Part shown: positions 11,673 to 23,329 of the stretch, in pieces
How the letters are laid out: each line of letters opens with the position of its first letter
Position numbering within the stretch: the first letter of the stretch is position 1
Notes under the pieces: model-generated
Databases searched by the model: none
What the model saw: only the letters and a program-made list of their open reading frames with translations
Told to the model about the DNA's origin: nothing
Made by a program: the position numbers and the translations under genes
Assembly (NCBI GenBank): GCA_027946365.1
Contig: JAPEUQ010000015.1
Coordinates: 248,001 to 312,000, forward strand
Reading direction: 5' to 3'
Length of the DNA: 64,000 bases
Origin: Kalmusia sp. IMI 367209
Taxonomy: Eukaryota; Ascomycota; Dothideomycetes; Pleosporales; Didymosphaeriaceae

Positions 11673-13048
11673 ATGCTTCGAAATCGATTCCTCGCTGCGC
11701 TAGCCTGCCTCGTGGCATGCTGCATCGTCACAGCTTCACCTCTGCAAATTGAATCCTATTCGCCATCGCAACCACTTCCGCCCAGCCAGGATTCTTTCTA
11801 CACGGCGCCGACAGGTTTCGAAAAAACAGCACCTGGTACAATCCTTCGCATTCGTCATGCCCCTGGGAACATCACTACTGTAGTCGCTAACACTTCGGCT
11901 GTATACCATATCGTGTATCGAACAACGGATTCGAACTATAAACCTTCATTCGCTGTGACAACTCTATTCGTACCGCTTCAGAACCTGACATCCAAGTTGA
12001 ACTCGTCGCAGACGGAGCTGCTTTCTATCCAGATTCCTTACAATTCAGTCTGGGTAGATGCTAGCCCGAGTTATGCGATCTATTATGATTTCGCGCAGCC
12101 AGCGTATGTTTACTGGACAGCCGGCCCAAATAACTTGATTGGTTACAGTTTGCTGATTCTCGCTTCGATGTTAGGTTCGGCGCAGGGTCTACCAACGACG
12201 ACACCTCCACCGCCCTCGGCAATGGCTGGTACGTAAACCAGCCCGACCACGAAGGCCCTCTCGCCTCATTTGGAATGGGCATCCAGGAAGGCCACGCGAC
12301 CCTCGACTCCGTCCGCGCCGTCCTATCCTCCGGCCTCCTTCCGGCTAGCACTCACCTTAAATACGCAATGTGGGGATATTCTGGGGGATCGGTAGCTAGT
12401 GAATGGGCCTCCGAACTGCAAGAACAGTACGCTCCCGAGCTGCAGTTCTCAGGCATGGCTATCGGCGGCTGTGTACCCAATTTGACCCAGGCGCGCGACA
12501 ATCTCACTGGAAGTGCATTCGCGGGATTGATTCCGGGCGTGTACCTAGGATTGACGAGTCAGGACGAAGAAGCTCGCAAGTACTTGATCTCCCGTCTCAA
12601 AACATCCGGCCCTTATAGTACAACTGCTTTCCTCGCAGACTTGTACCTCAGTGTCACCGACGCCTTCGCCCTTTACGCTAATCAAGACATATACGAGTAC
12701 TTCATTGGCGGGCGCGCCGACCTTGAAGCGCCCATCCTACAGAAAATTGCCAACCGGAATTTGTACCAGGGGTACCATGGCGTGCCGCGCATGCCAACAT
12801 TTGCGTATAAGGCGATTGGCGATGAATTTTCGAATGTCAATGCGACGGATGCGTTGGTCGAGAGGTGGTGTGGAATTGGCGTTGATGTGGAGTATCAGCG
12901 GAATGCGGTAGGCGGGCACATTGCGGAGATTGTGAATGGAAAGGGAAGAGCATTAGAGTGGTTAAAGGGGATATTTGATGGGACTGCGGATGTGGGAGGG
13001 TGTGTGGTTAAAAACGTCACCGTGACGATTACGGATAATCCACTATAG
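11673..13048 (+). CDS. Secretory lipase (LIP family, PF03583-type)
   Basis: Secreted triacylglycerol lipase/esterase of 434 residues with an alpha/beta-hydrolase fold. Signal peptide: MLRNRFLAALACLVACCIVTAS. One intron, 12104-12174 (GTATGT donor, GCTGAT branch, TTAG acceptor), joins the exons in phase. The nucleophile elbow is WGYSGGS. The acid is probably Asp in KAIGDE, and the histidine is in VGGHIAEI, all in the order seen in Candida-type secretory lipases. Several N-glycosylation sites are visible. A TATA box stands upstream. The gene is convergent with the Zn2Cys6 regulator gene, 93 bases away. Likely used for nutrition on host or plant lipids. Confidence 0.9.
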
Positions 13049-13141
13049 TGTGACATGAGATACGTCGTTTTAGTATCGAATTGATCGAGCTTTGCGTACT
13101 GTCTCCTCTGTTCTGCCATTGTCTGCTCACCTGCCGTTTGA

Positions 13142-15559
13142 TCACACCGGATTCTTGATTGGCCCATACGAAAAGTTATGAGTATGCGACTTCAGCAACT
13201 CTGGTACGAAAATGCCGTAAACCCTATCGCTCGACTCCGTTCCGAAAATGTCGGAAAGTACCTCTTCGGCTTCGACACGCAGAATGGAAATATTGCATAA
13301 GAGGCCCTGCGCAAGATGCAACCAGTCTGTCACCTTGGACATTTTGTCACGGAGTGACTAGAGGAGCGCGTCAGCTCGGATTTTTGTTCTTCGGCAGCGT
13401 TATGAAATGGCATATTGCTTACCTCCAGCCGTTCCCACAACTCGCCCTCTGGATACGTCATTCTGGAGCCTATCAATTGCTCACTAACCTCACACGCACT
13501 AGTAGCATATCTTGCGACTTTATGGATCTTTATGCACCCGTCTAAAAGCCTCCGTACATCGTTCCCATCGTTCCCAACCCTATCAAGAAACCTGACGAAA
13601 CTTCCAATATTATCAACGTCAGACTTCGATTGATTCGCGCTCGGATCTTCAAGAACGGATGACAACAGAAGCAGAGTGGCGGAAAGAGGATAGCATAACA
13701 ATTCCCTAGTCACCAGTCAACACGTGATAGAGGTGAGAGTAGGATTGGTTCACAAACTTACCAAACTTGGGAGAATGGTTGCAGCGGTAAATGGCTCAGC
13801 AAACCAATGATCCCTCGAGCTGTGGAGGCTGCCATGTCTCTAGCCATCTTTGTGGATGAGAACGACTGATTAGATCTGCGAGTAAGATCATCGCCCGGAC
13901 TTGGACACTCAAAAACAACGATGCGTGATATTCCTACATGGAATTTGGCCGCACAACTATAGTATTTAAAATGTAACAAGGCGATAGCAATGTCCGGGTC
14001 TTCGTCTGATATTTCATTCGGTTCTTGTAGGTGCTGAGGCAGGCTTTTCTTCCAGAGTTGTAATTCTTTGTGTGTTGATCTCACATCCTCTAGGAGCTTT
14101 CCATCCATGTTCTTGAAGAGTTTGTCCGCGGGTAACAGATTGTGGATCCGCAACTGTATAACGGCAATCTCTGTTAGCTTTCGGTAGTATCCGGGTATTT
14201 TCTCCCCGGCGCTGCTCCCGCTGGATAGCTCTAAGGATATCTCTTGATTCTGGAAAATTGAGGGTAAACCATTCTTGTGCGTCACCTCTGCGTTGAGAGT
14301 ATATGTCATCCAGAACACCCGCCTGCAGTGCTCGGCTTCCACGTCGCCAAGGGAATGATAATAGCATTGACGGTGGAGGCCGAGACTGTGTGACAGCTGA
14401 GCTGCAGCGGTCGTAAGCTGCGACGTAACACGGGCATCGGCGGTTCCAAGCATAAAAACAGCCATTGCCAGTAGCGCCTCACAGGCGCGAAGTTCTGGAG
14501 CTTGAATTATGAGCTCTGGGAAAACAGCAAAAGCATTCTTGAAGTAACTCCAGATGATCGGCGATAAGCCCCCGAGAGAACCTCGAGCTGTGTTGTGTCG
14601 CATAGCGGCAGCATATAAAGCATTTGTCATGGCCCAATCTGATGAGCTGGATGCGCATCCGTCGACTCCTATCATGTACGCCTTATCAAGAAGCTCAGCG
14701 ATCAATTCTTTAGGAAGAAGAATTCCGTGTAGCTGTAGTTCTGGGATTACTTGCTGCAGTAGATTCAATACGAGGGGCTTCGAATGAAGTTGCGCAAATA
14801 TTCTCTGACTGAAAGAAGTTCTGTCGATTTCGGTTCGCATTCTCCGGGTGCAATCGCTGATTTCAGCAGCAAGTTCCGTGAATTTTGAGCTTCTACGTGG
14901 GCTTGAAAAGTCTGGTAGCTGCTGTGTATCGCCTTCAGGCCAAATTGTAACATCGTCAATTACAGACGGAATGCTAGGGGTTATGCTGCCGCTCGTGAGG
15001 TGGAAGCTCGTAGGAACTGTAAATGGACAGATTCAGACCGAATTAGGATAGCTCGGATCAAACCATTGACAAATTTTTATACACTCACTTTGCGGGCTCG
15101 GCTCGGCTGAATTGCCACTCCAAGGCTCGTTACTTCTCGGAGCTTCGCAATCGGGTTCGAGCATTTGCTCGGAGCGTTGCTCTCGTAAGGATGACTCAAC
15201 AATCTGCAACCGTTTCTCAAGTTGCTCCATTTCCTCTTTTCTACAGGGCAAGAGTCATCAATCAGAAAATAACTTGCTCGAGCTATGCCTCACCTTTTTC
15301 CGGGTCCCCGTCGTCTCCGTTCCCCATATTGACACAGTTTCTTGAACTTGGTACAATGTTGACAAGATGGTTTGGCTCCATCACAACGCCTCTTCAACTT
15401 CTTACATTCTACGCATGCCTATAATATTAGTCAATGCGATGAATCTCATAAGTGGCCTCACCAAGTTGTAGTGAAACTTGCATTTATGATTCGTTTTCGG
15501 TAGCTCCCATCCACTAAATAGTTGGGTTTCGCACGCTTCCTATTCGCTTCGCTGCTCAT
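13142..15559 (-). CDS. Zn2Cys6 fungal-specific transcription factor
   Basis: Nuclear DNA-binding regulator. Exon 1 (15559-15482) encodes a basic N-terminus. A 63-base intron with apparent GC-AG ends (15419-15481) leads into the binuclear zinc cluster CVECKKLKRRCDG...CQHCTKFKKLC, spacing C-x2-C-x6-C-x5-C-x2-C-x6-C. A short coiled coil follows (KEEMEQLEKRLQIVESSL), then a large fungal_trans middle domain (about 14840-13758). Two more introns separate the C-terminal segments; the last exon (SLRDKMSKVTDW...) ends at 13142. The frame is continuous across all predicted joins. It is divergent from the NmrA-like gene at 16068, sharing a 508-base promoter, which suggests but does not prove that it regulates that neighbour. 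Confidence 0.85.
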
Positions 15560-16067
15560 GATGCACAATTATCGTTTCGTCGAGGATGGCATGCACACGA
15601 AAGCGGCAGCAATCAGAACCCGACATGTTTCTTTCGCTATCGTTTGTCAGAGGCGGAATGCGGCTATATTTATGTCCGCCCTCCGATGCCCCTAGATTGT
15701 CCAATCATAGGCGACACGGATGTAAATTGTATCCGTACATCCGCCAGACCAAGCTCCGCTCAAAGCGCTAAGCAAACAGAATTTGTATCCGCGCGATATT
15801 TTGGATATGCTTGATTAACAGGCGTGCTACAAAATGGTGGATTATTCATCGCTTAAAAATCGCAAAGCCATTCTGCAAACGTTGGCTTACTATTCCCAGA
15901 GCCTCAGAAGTATTGATTTATCTACCTTTAGTATTTAATTCACCCTGCCAGCCATGTAGAAAGATGCATAGAACTTGAATGACACACAAAGACAAATTAC
16001 GATACAAATTCACAATATATACCTCTCCGGAATATTCTTCGATCTGAAAATCTCTACAGCCTCAAAA
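15560..16067. promoter_or_regulatory. Shared divergent promoter region
   Basis: 508 bases between the start codons of the Zn2Cys6 gene (-) and the NmrA-like gene (+). AT-rich; a TATAT run lies about 50 bases before the plus-strand ATG. No paired CGG half-sites stood out on reading. Confidence 0.4.
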
Positions 16068-17025
16068 ATGAGCACTTTCGAGACTGTTGCACTTCTCGGC
16101 GTATGTTTTCACGATGGCAAGGGTTATGAAATTGCGTATCACTGACATTTGACCACAGAAAGGCCTTCTCGGTTCCGCCACTCTCCCTGCTCTCGTTGAC
16201 GCCGGCTTCACGGTAACGGTGCTTAGTCGCTCCGAGAAGAACAAGGAGGGTCTGCCTGCGGGTGTGAAATATACCGTCGTCGACTACTCATCTATCGATA
16301 GCCTCGAGGCTGCTTTCCGCGGTCAGGACGTCGTCGTTTCGACCATCGGTGGGTTTGAAGGCCTTGCTGGACAAAAATTAATGATAGATGCCGCAATCAA
16401 AGCCGGTGTCAAGCGTTTCATCCCATCCGACTTCTCGTCGATGTCCACCGATCCGGCTGTTGCCCACCTCATTCATTATGTAGGAATGGTCGACATCCAG
16501 AACTATATCAAAGCCAAGGCCGAAGCCGGTTTGATCGAATATTCTATCTTCACAATCGGAGTTTTCACGGAATACCTCGTCAAGTTCGGCTTCGCAGTCG
16601 ACTGGGCGAACAAAAGTGCAGAGGTGTGGAATGGCGGAATTACACCCATGAGCACCACCAGCTTGGCGGGAACTGGAAAAGCAATCGCTGGTGCCCTGAA
16701 AAATCCGGATGCGACAAAAAACCGCATCGTATATGTACATGAGTTCGTCGTGACTCAGAAGCATCTCTTGGACTTAACAAGGAAGTATGCACCTTCAGAA
16801 GACTGGAAGCTCACGACCATTGACGATCCAGAAGCGGAGTTCCAGAAGCGAGAGAAATTAGCAAACGAGAAGCCCGGCATGGACACTATCATCTCTCTTC
16901 TTCGGGCACAAATGTTGAGTGGAAAGTTCCAAGGTCAGTTTCCGCGTGTCGATAACGACATAGTTGGATTGAAGCTACTAAGCGAGGTCGATTTTGATGC
17001 AGCGATCGCTAGGGATTGTAAATAG
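16068..17025 (+). CDS. NmrA-like / isoflavone reductase-family NAD(P)-binding protein
   Basis: Atypical SDR of 299 residues, cytosolic. Exon 1 is 33 bases (16068-16100, MSTFETVALLG); a 58-base intron with GTATGT donor and CACAG acceptor follows; exon 2 is 16159-17025. The glycine-rich loop is built across the splice site (LLG then KGLLGSAT). Next come VLSRS after strand 2 and DVVVSTIGG, typical of the PCBER/isoflavone reductase and NmrA families. RFIPSDFS is another family signature. Such proteins either reduce aromatic or aldehyde substrates or bind NAD(P) as regulators. The neighbouring Zn2Cys6 and Old Yellow Enzyme genes favour an enzymatic role in a small pathway, by inference. Confidence 0.85.
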
Positions 17026-17420
17026 TGGTTTTGGTTCGTCAAATTTACCAAGATCTGTAACTGTTAATGATCTGTCTTCTGCATCTTGAGTCATTCCACC
17101 TTAGTTGATCCCTCCAGATATTCGTAACAGTATACTGCAAGCCGGTAATGCCGGCAGCCAGTGCACCCCCTTCCAGCGACGCCCAATGCAGCCGATGCAC
17201 GGCAATGTTTGGATGCACCTCTATGTAGACCGTTCTGGATATACAGCAGCGGAAAGCATCAAACTGGCCATACAAAATATAGCAAAAGGACAGACAATAG
17301 GCTGTATAGACCATCTTTATTCAATATCTTGCACATTTCGTTCTATCTATTTTGCAACTGTAGTTCTCGAAGTGCATGTATATAGGTCGTCATGTATCCG
17401 CTCTCTGCATACCGACTGTA
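17026..17420. other. Intergenic between convergent genes
   Basis: About 395 bases between the NmrA-like gene and the Old Yellow Enzyme homologue, tail to tail. No supported gene. Confidence 0.4.
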
Positions 17421-18853
17421 TCAATTTTCCTCAGTATTCTTTGCAACATATGACCAATCATTGTAATTCTCGTTAGGGTCTTTGTACGGTCCGTAGCTAA
17501 CGTGAGCGCCTCTATCATTTGTCGCGAACGGGATGTCGCGCTTGATGCGAGTGATAACATCCTTCCTAAAGTATTAGCGCATCGTGTCTAAAGCACAATG
17601 AATATAGTCGACATACCGGGTTGTAGATAAACGGACGACCGAAACAGATTAAGTCAATCTTTCCTTCCTGCAAAAGCCTCTCCGCTTCTACAACAGTATA
17701 CTCATGATTTACCATGAGACGTGTCTTGCTCCCCGGGAACTTGATCATAGGTCCGAACTCATGTAGAGGCTCGTAACTTGGTGGCAGCTCTGTACCAGCG
17801 GGTCGAGAGGGCACAAATGAGTCGACGGGATACTGGCTGGGTCCGAGATCACAACCGCGGCGCGTTAGGTTGATGAAACATAGACCTCTAACAACTAGCT
17901 GTTGAATCAAGTAGGTATAGGTTTCAGAGATCTCGGCGTATGAAATAGCAGAGTCGGCGAGATTGTCCGTAGGACAGATCTTGATACCTACAGCGTTGGG
18001 ACCCCAGACTTCGACTATGGCATCAACAACCTCGAGAACGAAGCGGCAGCGATTTTCGGTTGAGCCGCCATATTTGTCGGTACGCTGATTTGAGCGGCTA
18101 GATGGTTTAGTATCAACGACTTTGAAGACAGCAACAGCGGACGGACTCACCTCAGCAGAAAATTATGCAAAAGGTATCCACCTTGGGCTAGGATCTCAAT
18201 ACCGTCAAATCCGGCTTTCTTCGCTAATCTTACTGAGTTCCGGTACTGGTCAATTATCTCCTTTGCGTCTTCAATCTCCGTGATGTTGTTGGTGTGACCC
18301 TAGCTTCAGTTCAGTCGTTGATATTGTCACGTGGGCGAGACTCAGCCGCTTACCGGTTTACCTTCAAGGAGACGATAGCTTCCACCGGAAACGGGAATTT
18401 TAGATGGAGCCAGCACAGGATAGTTGTTTTCCTTCAGCATCGGCATGTTCTCATTTTGAACGCGGCCTGCAATTGAACACTGTCAGCTACAGCTCCTCTA
18501 AGTAATCGAGAAAAAATCATACCTGCATGCCATGGTTGGAAGAAAATTGTTCCTCCTTCCTCGTGAACCGCATCCGTCACTTTATTCCAAGCATCTGCAT
18601 GTTTCTCCGTGAACATGACTGGGGCGTGAACCCAGTCAGTCCCAGCTAGGTAAATGAATGTGCCTTCTGCGACAATAAGTCCTGTACCATCTTTGGCTCT
18701 GTCCGCGTAGTATTTGACGGATGCTTCGGTTGGTTTGTTGCTGTCGATGCATCGATTCCGAGTCATGGAACCCATACAGATGCGATTACGCAGTGAAATT
18801 GAATTACCAAGCGTGAAAGGCTCTAGCAAAGCAAAAATCTTGCTAGCGGACAT
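17421..18853 (-). CDS. Old Yellow Enzyme-family FMN oxidoreductase with altered active-site pair
   Basis: FMN-binding TIM-barrel protein of 404 residues (ene-reductase family). Five exons join in phase: 18853-18523, 18466-18354, 18299-18151, 18097-17617, 17561-17421. Conserved parts: GSMTRNR near the flavin, FFQPWHAGR, NQRTDKYGGSTENRCRF, and the C-terminal phosphate-binding GRPFIYNPD. At the place where OYE proteins carry the His-x-x-Asn pair that hydrogen-bonds the substrate (EIHxANGYLL), this protein reads EILAQGGYLL, so His is Leu and Asn is Gly; the following Tyr is kept. Classical ene-reduction is therefore doubtful. Divergent from a Zn2Cys6 gene. Role unknown, perhaps specialised metabolism. 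Confidence 0.85.
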
Positions 18854-19233
18854 GTTGTATGCGCAGAATGAGCTAGCGAAACTAGTAACGCTTTATGTTT
18901 AGCAAGTGAAGCTGGAAGATGATGCTTATAGTGAATTCGAACATGGGCAGTTATGCCGTCAATATATACACAGCAGAGTGGACACTTTAACCACTATTTC
19001 TGGAGTTGATTTCTAAGTGGATATGTTGTACACAACTACACAAAGCGAAACCTTGACCTATTGCATGTGCTCCACACGAAGCTTACTAAAAGGTTCGGCA
19101 CCGATACATGCCAAGCATTCGGCACCGACGCTTAGGCAGTGGATGTCTGCGCTGGCCAGATTGTCATCCGCCAACCTCAACTTACGGACACTTTAACAGC
19201 CGTTCGTGAGTCGCATTGAGGTACTAAGCAGAT
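18854..19233. promoter_or_regulatory. Shared divergent promoter region
   Basis: 380 bases between the OYE homologue (-) and the second Zn2Cys6 gene (+). A near-repeat is visible at about 19091-19130 (ggttcggcaccgat / cattcggcaccgac), two copies about 25 bases apart that could be an operator. Confidence 0.35.
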
Positions 19234-21526
19234 ATGCAACCTTCGAAAAAGACTAGATCTTGCGTACCTTGCCACGAACGGAAGGTGCGATGCGATGCGA
19301 CGCACGTCGGCACGCCATGCACGCGTTGCGTGAGTAAAAATCGCGTTGATAGCTGTATTCTAGTAAAGCGTCCTAAGAACAGGTACGGGTGCTCAATTTC
19401 CTGATACTAGGAAAAACCTGACATGCTCGTTATAGAATAAATGGACGCAGAACGCATGCAATACAAAGTAACAGGAGCGGACAAACGCAAGTTTCATGTC
19501 AGGATGACTGCGAGAGTATATGCAATACGGACCAGCGGGTTGGGGCAATAATCATGAGCGGTGTTGGTATGACCGATTCAGGGATACCATTCGATTCCCA
19601 ACAACACGAACGCACAAGTAGGACGACTAGTGGAGCTACCCTCACAGAGCCATTCCTTCCGCACAGCAATCTAACCAACATCAACCTATCATCGCCACTT
19701 CTACAACCTAACAAGACGCATCATCAAAATAAGCAACCTCAGATCGGAAGCACAGTTCCTGAAAATGTATTACACAAGCCCTCGCTGGAGACCAGATCTC
19801 TGTCTATCAACGATCCTTCAAGTTCGGGCCCTCGACGCATCATCGTTGAATACTACCGAGATTTCAATGCATGCACTATTCTAGGAGAGGCGTTCAAACA
19901 ACCTCAACGCCGAGGTCTGGTTCAGATAGAAGATGTAGAATCCTCGCCCTTGTCCGTCCGTGAGCGAGAGATAGCCCAGCTCGATGCAACCGACCGCGCA
20001 TACCTTCACCAACGGCGCGTACATGAATTACCCTTGGAAAAAGTCTGGTGAATCATCACATAACGATGGCTAAGGTATTTAGACGCTAACAATGAAGTTT
20101 AGTGAATCTATGATCTCTCTATTCTTCCGGCACGTGTATCCTCACTTCCCCATTCTAGATTATCCATTGTTTATGAAAGAATACCGACAGGGTGAATGCT
20201 CAACGTTCATTCTCTATGCTCTGTTTGTCGCTACTCTGCCGTATGCCTCGGATTATTTTCTGCGTAGCACTGGGTACATAGATGCCCAAGCCGAATTTTA
20301 CTCGAGCAAAAATCCTCTTCGATTTTGGATGCGAACGGAATGAATTCAGATTGCTTCAAGGTTCTGTGCTCTTGAGTTCGTTTCAGCACTCTCTCGACCT
20401 TAACAAGAACTCTCGGTTCTGGTTCAGTAATGCGACCCGGCTTGCAATGCAAATGGGCCTACATAGGAGGTAAGAATGCTCCTAACGATGAAGCGGTTGA
20501 GAGTTAAGCCTAATCTTCTGGGCATCAATAGCGACATTGGAATTGAAGTCGATCAGACTACATATAAACTATCGCGGCGAATATGGTGGATCTTAGTAGT
20601 GAGTATCTCTATCGACTAATCTAATTTTTACTTACTCTTTTAGCAAAAAGATGTCTTGCTCGTGATGATAGGGCTAGAATGTGCACGCCACTTGATAGAT
20701 GAGGAAAGCGACACTTCTCTTATAGAGATGAAAGACTTTGAAGAGGAACATCTAGCGAATGAAGGTCATAATTCCGATCGTGCCGTATCGCGCCTCCAGA
20801 AACTATGTTTCATAGAAACCTGCAAATTAGCACAATTAGGTATTTAGACATCCATTATCAAATTACGGTGATTGCACCGAGAACTGAAATCCTACAGGAG
20901 CCCGATTCTTACAACTCTTCCAAAGCGGGCGACTCTCTCCTACCATGACTCAAGTGAGGGATTTCAACAATGCAATTGAAAGCTGGCGAGCTTCTTTGCC
21001 TCAAGAGCTTACTCTTCTATCGGCCATAAATTGGAATCACTCAAATGTATGCATCGTTGTTATGCATGTGTTATTCGGCCAATTGAACACACTGTTTTAC
21101 CGCACTGTCCGCCTACGACTGAACGCGTTGGATCACAATACTATTGCTGGTCACAGACAGCAATTATTCAGCGCCACATCTGAGACGTTATCCTTGCTTC
21201 GACAGGCCATTCTGCATGATACTACACGAATTTTGCCACTTTTCTTGTGAGTGTCCCTTAGTAGCCATAGAAAAATGACAGGACTTCCTCAGCCTAGGCT
21301 GACGTTGCTTTTCAGAATTGATAGTGTCGCGCAGCTAGTAGCAATTCGAATCGAAATAGCACAAAACTCGTCCTATATTGCTCAACCAACGCGAGATTTA
21401 GAAAATGATCTGTCTGTGTTCATAAAGTATTTCGAGGAGATTGGACAGACATGGTCATATGCTAGAGTGTTCTGTAGATTGTTTCAGCTTGCACGAAACA
21501 ACATGGGACTCAGTGTATCGGATTGA
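19234..21526 (+). pseudogene. Zn2Cys6 transcription factor with one frame break
   Basis: Fungal-specific regulator. Exon 1 (19234-19382) carries the zinc cluster CVPCHERKVRCD...CTRCVSKNRVDSC. Later exons carry the fungal_trans domain: HVYPHFPILDYPLF, then DAQAEFY, RAKILFDFG, RIWWILV and so on to 21526, joined by about six normal introns. Between EFYS (frame of 20092) and RAKILFDFG (frame of 20282) the reading frame shifts by one base at about 20295-20306, inside a conserved helix. An intron of 43 bases (20264-20306) would restore frame but delete the conserved AEFY segment and has poor signals. Either a real inactivating indel or a sequence error. The rest looks under coding constraint, so decay would be recent. 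Confidence 0.65.
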
Positions 21527-22066
21527 TTTGATGCACGAGGTCAGTAGTTAGAACAGGTCGACCGTCTTTCTGCCGACACTCGAATCAGCGTTGTCAGAGA
21601 ACACGGGCAGGTACTCTCATACGCAATGAGCTTTGTGGCTCTACTTTTGGTAAATTTGCATCTAGACCACAATCCTTATTGACAAGTTAGCTCAAAAATC
21701 AGAAGCCACGACGGGACGAATGATCATGCCTAATTCGAGACACCTAGTACATAACGGTTCTCTTTTTGGTGCAAACCGATGATTATTCGCTTCCCTTTTC
21801 CCATTTGGCCGTGTCGGTAGATCGTGGCGTTTTTTCGCCAGCCTCGTCAAAGGCATCCGAGGCTGAGACGGAACCACCTTAAGTTGATGGGTGATGTTTT
21901 TCGTTTGGCACTACTTCGGGGTGTGATGCGAGAATGACTGCATGTGAGACGCACATGTAGCGAAGGTAAGTGAAAAGTCGACTACCCACTGTCGGGCAAT
22001 AAAGTCGTGTCATGTGTGTGTTCTTTCGCTCTCGCGCTAAATCATTCGTCTTTTTCTGCAACTAAA
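21527..22066. other. Intergenic, nothing recognised
   Basis: About 540 bases. It presumably contains the promoter of the Thr-rich gene at 22067; no clear TATA box. Confidence 0.4.
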
Positions 22067-23329
22067 ATGATACTACCAATCGCTTCTTCTGCCGTTTTGG
22101 CTTTCCTACGCTGCCCAACTTTTGCTATTTCAATGCCAGTTGCGGCATCCGTACCTGCACTTTCTACAACGACCAAACGTGTAACCCAGTATGGAGCACG
22201 CAGCACCAAGGTCAATATTCAGATGAAGACATCGACTAGCACGAAGAGAGCGACATCAACTCTCTATAGAACAAAAGCGATTGTGATAACCCCTCGAGCC
22301 GTGACTAGGAATGTCAGAACGACCTCTACGTTGACTTCAACCACGACCACATTGCAAGACACGGAGATTTTCACCACCACAATCACAAATACTGCGTCTT
22401 TGTCAACAACCAAAACACAGACGGTTATGGTAACTGTGACCTCCACTGATACGCTCAACCAGGTCTCTACTAGTACCATTGCTACTGCAGCCGGTTTCAC
22501 GCCTCTCGCATCTTCCCCACTAGGTGCCAAGGAACGAGCAGAAGGTACTCACCACGTAGAGGCGGGAGCCTCCGGGGTACTAGCAAACAGTTCTCAAATG
22601 AAAAGCAGCTCTAAAAACATCACTTGCGGGCCTGGAGGAGGACATCCCGGATACCCCCAGATAGTTGACTGTATAACCACCGTGTTCACTACCGTCTTCG
22701 TAAAGACACTTACTTCTACTCGATTTGCAACGTCAACTACAGAGGCCTCCACCATTACGCGCACAATTGGTACTACCAAAACCACGACCTTGACCGTGCT
22801 ACCCCGCCCGGCTGAAATGACAGTGACGAAGCACGAGTCCACGACCATCCTCGCTACTTTTCAGAAAACCCAGACCAACACCGAGATTTTTTGGGTGAGT
22901 CGCAAACGCTCATTTCACTTTTTTCATTTTCAAGCTCATTTAATATCTACTCAGACCACCACAACAGTTATCACCAGCACCGCAACCGCCTACGCCGCCT
23001 GCGCCACCAACAACGTCATATCTACGTACAACGGCCACGCACTCATTGGCTGGGGTCTTAGCGATGGCTCATCTACTACCAACATGCTGGCGTCTCGCGT
23101 AAACTCTGTTCTCGAGTGTTGTGCCCTCGCGGCCACGAACCCGAGTACCTGGTGGTACAGCTTCTACCCGCCTAGCGGCGACTGCGACCTCATTACCTCT
23201 TCGAGCTGTCCTGTTGTGCAGAGTCCGGATGTCGTGGCGGAGTTGTATTATGATTATGAGAGTGCACCTGGGCAGTGGCAGATCAATGGCAATGGGGCGT
23301 GTGGGTCTATTGTGCGAGCGATTTTCTAG
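22067..23329 (+). CDS. Secreted Thr/Ser-rich mucin-like protein with Cys-rich C-terminal domain
   Basis: Signal peptide at the start (MILPIASSAVLAFLRCPTF). Residues about 30-270 are dominated by Thr and Ser in short motifs such as TSTLTSTTTT and TTVFTTVFVKTLTST, expected to be heavily O-glycosylated and extended. An intron at 22895-22954 (GTGAGT donor, CTCAG acceptor, 60 bases) keeps the frame open, so a naive translation would wrongly include 20 residues. After it lies a compact domain of about 110 residues with several Cys (VLECCALAATNP, GDCDLITSSSC), somewhat like PAN/Apple-type domains; that comparison is an inference. Likely cell-wall or extracellular; 419 codons after splicing out the intron. 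Specific function unknown. Confidence 0.75.
   Translation: MILPIASSAVLAFLRCPTFAISMPVAASVPALSTTTKRVTQYGARSTKVNIQMKTSTSTKRATSTLYRTKAIVITPRAVTRNVRTTSTLTSTTTTLQDTEIFTTTITNTASLSTTKTQTVMVTVTSTDTLNQVSTSTIATAAGFTPLASSPLGAKERAEGTHHVEAGASGVLANSSQMKSSSKNITCGPGGGHPGYPQIVDCITTVFTTVFVKTLTSTRFATSTTEASTITRTIGTTKTTTLTVLPRPAEMTVTKHESTTILATFQKTQTNTEIFWVSRKRSFHFFHFQAHLISTQTTTTVITSTATAYAACATNNVISTYNGHALIGWGLSDGSSTTNMLASRVNSVLECCALAATNPSTWWYSFYPPSGDCDLITSSSCPVVQSPDVVAELYYDYESAPGQWQINGNGACGSIVRAIF

Noticed and set aside
20264..20306. A 43-base intron that would repair the second Zn2Cys6 gene
   Set aside because: Donor and branch are poor and splicing would delete the conserved AEFY segment; a real indel or sequence error fits better.
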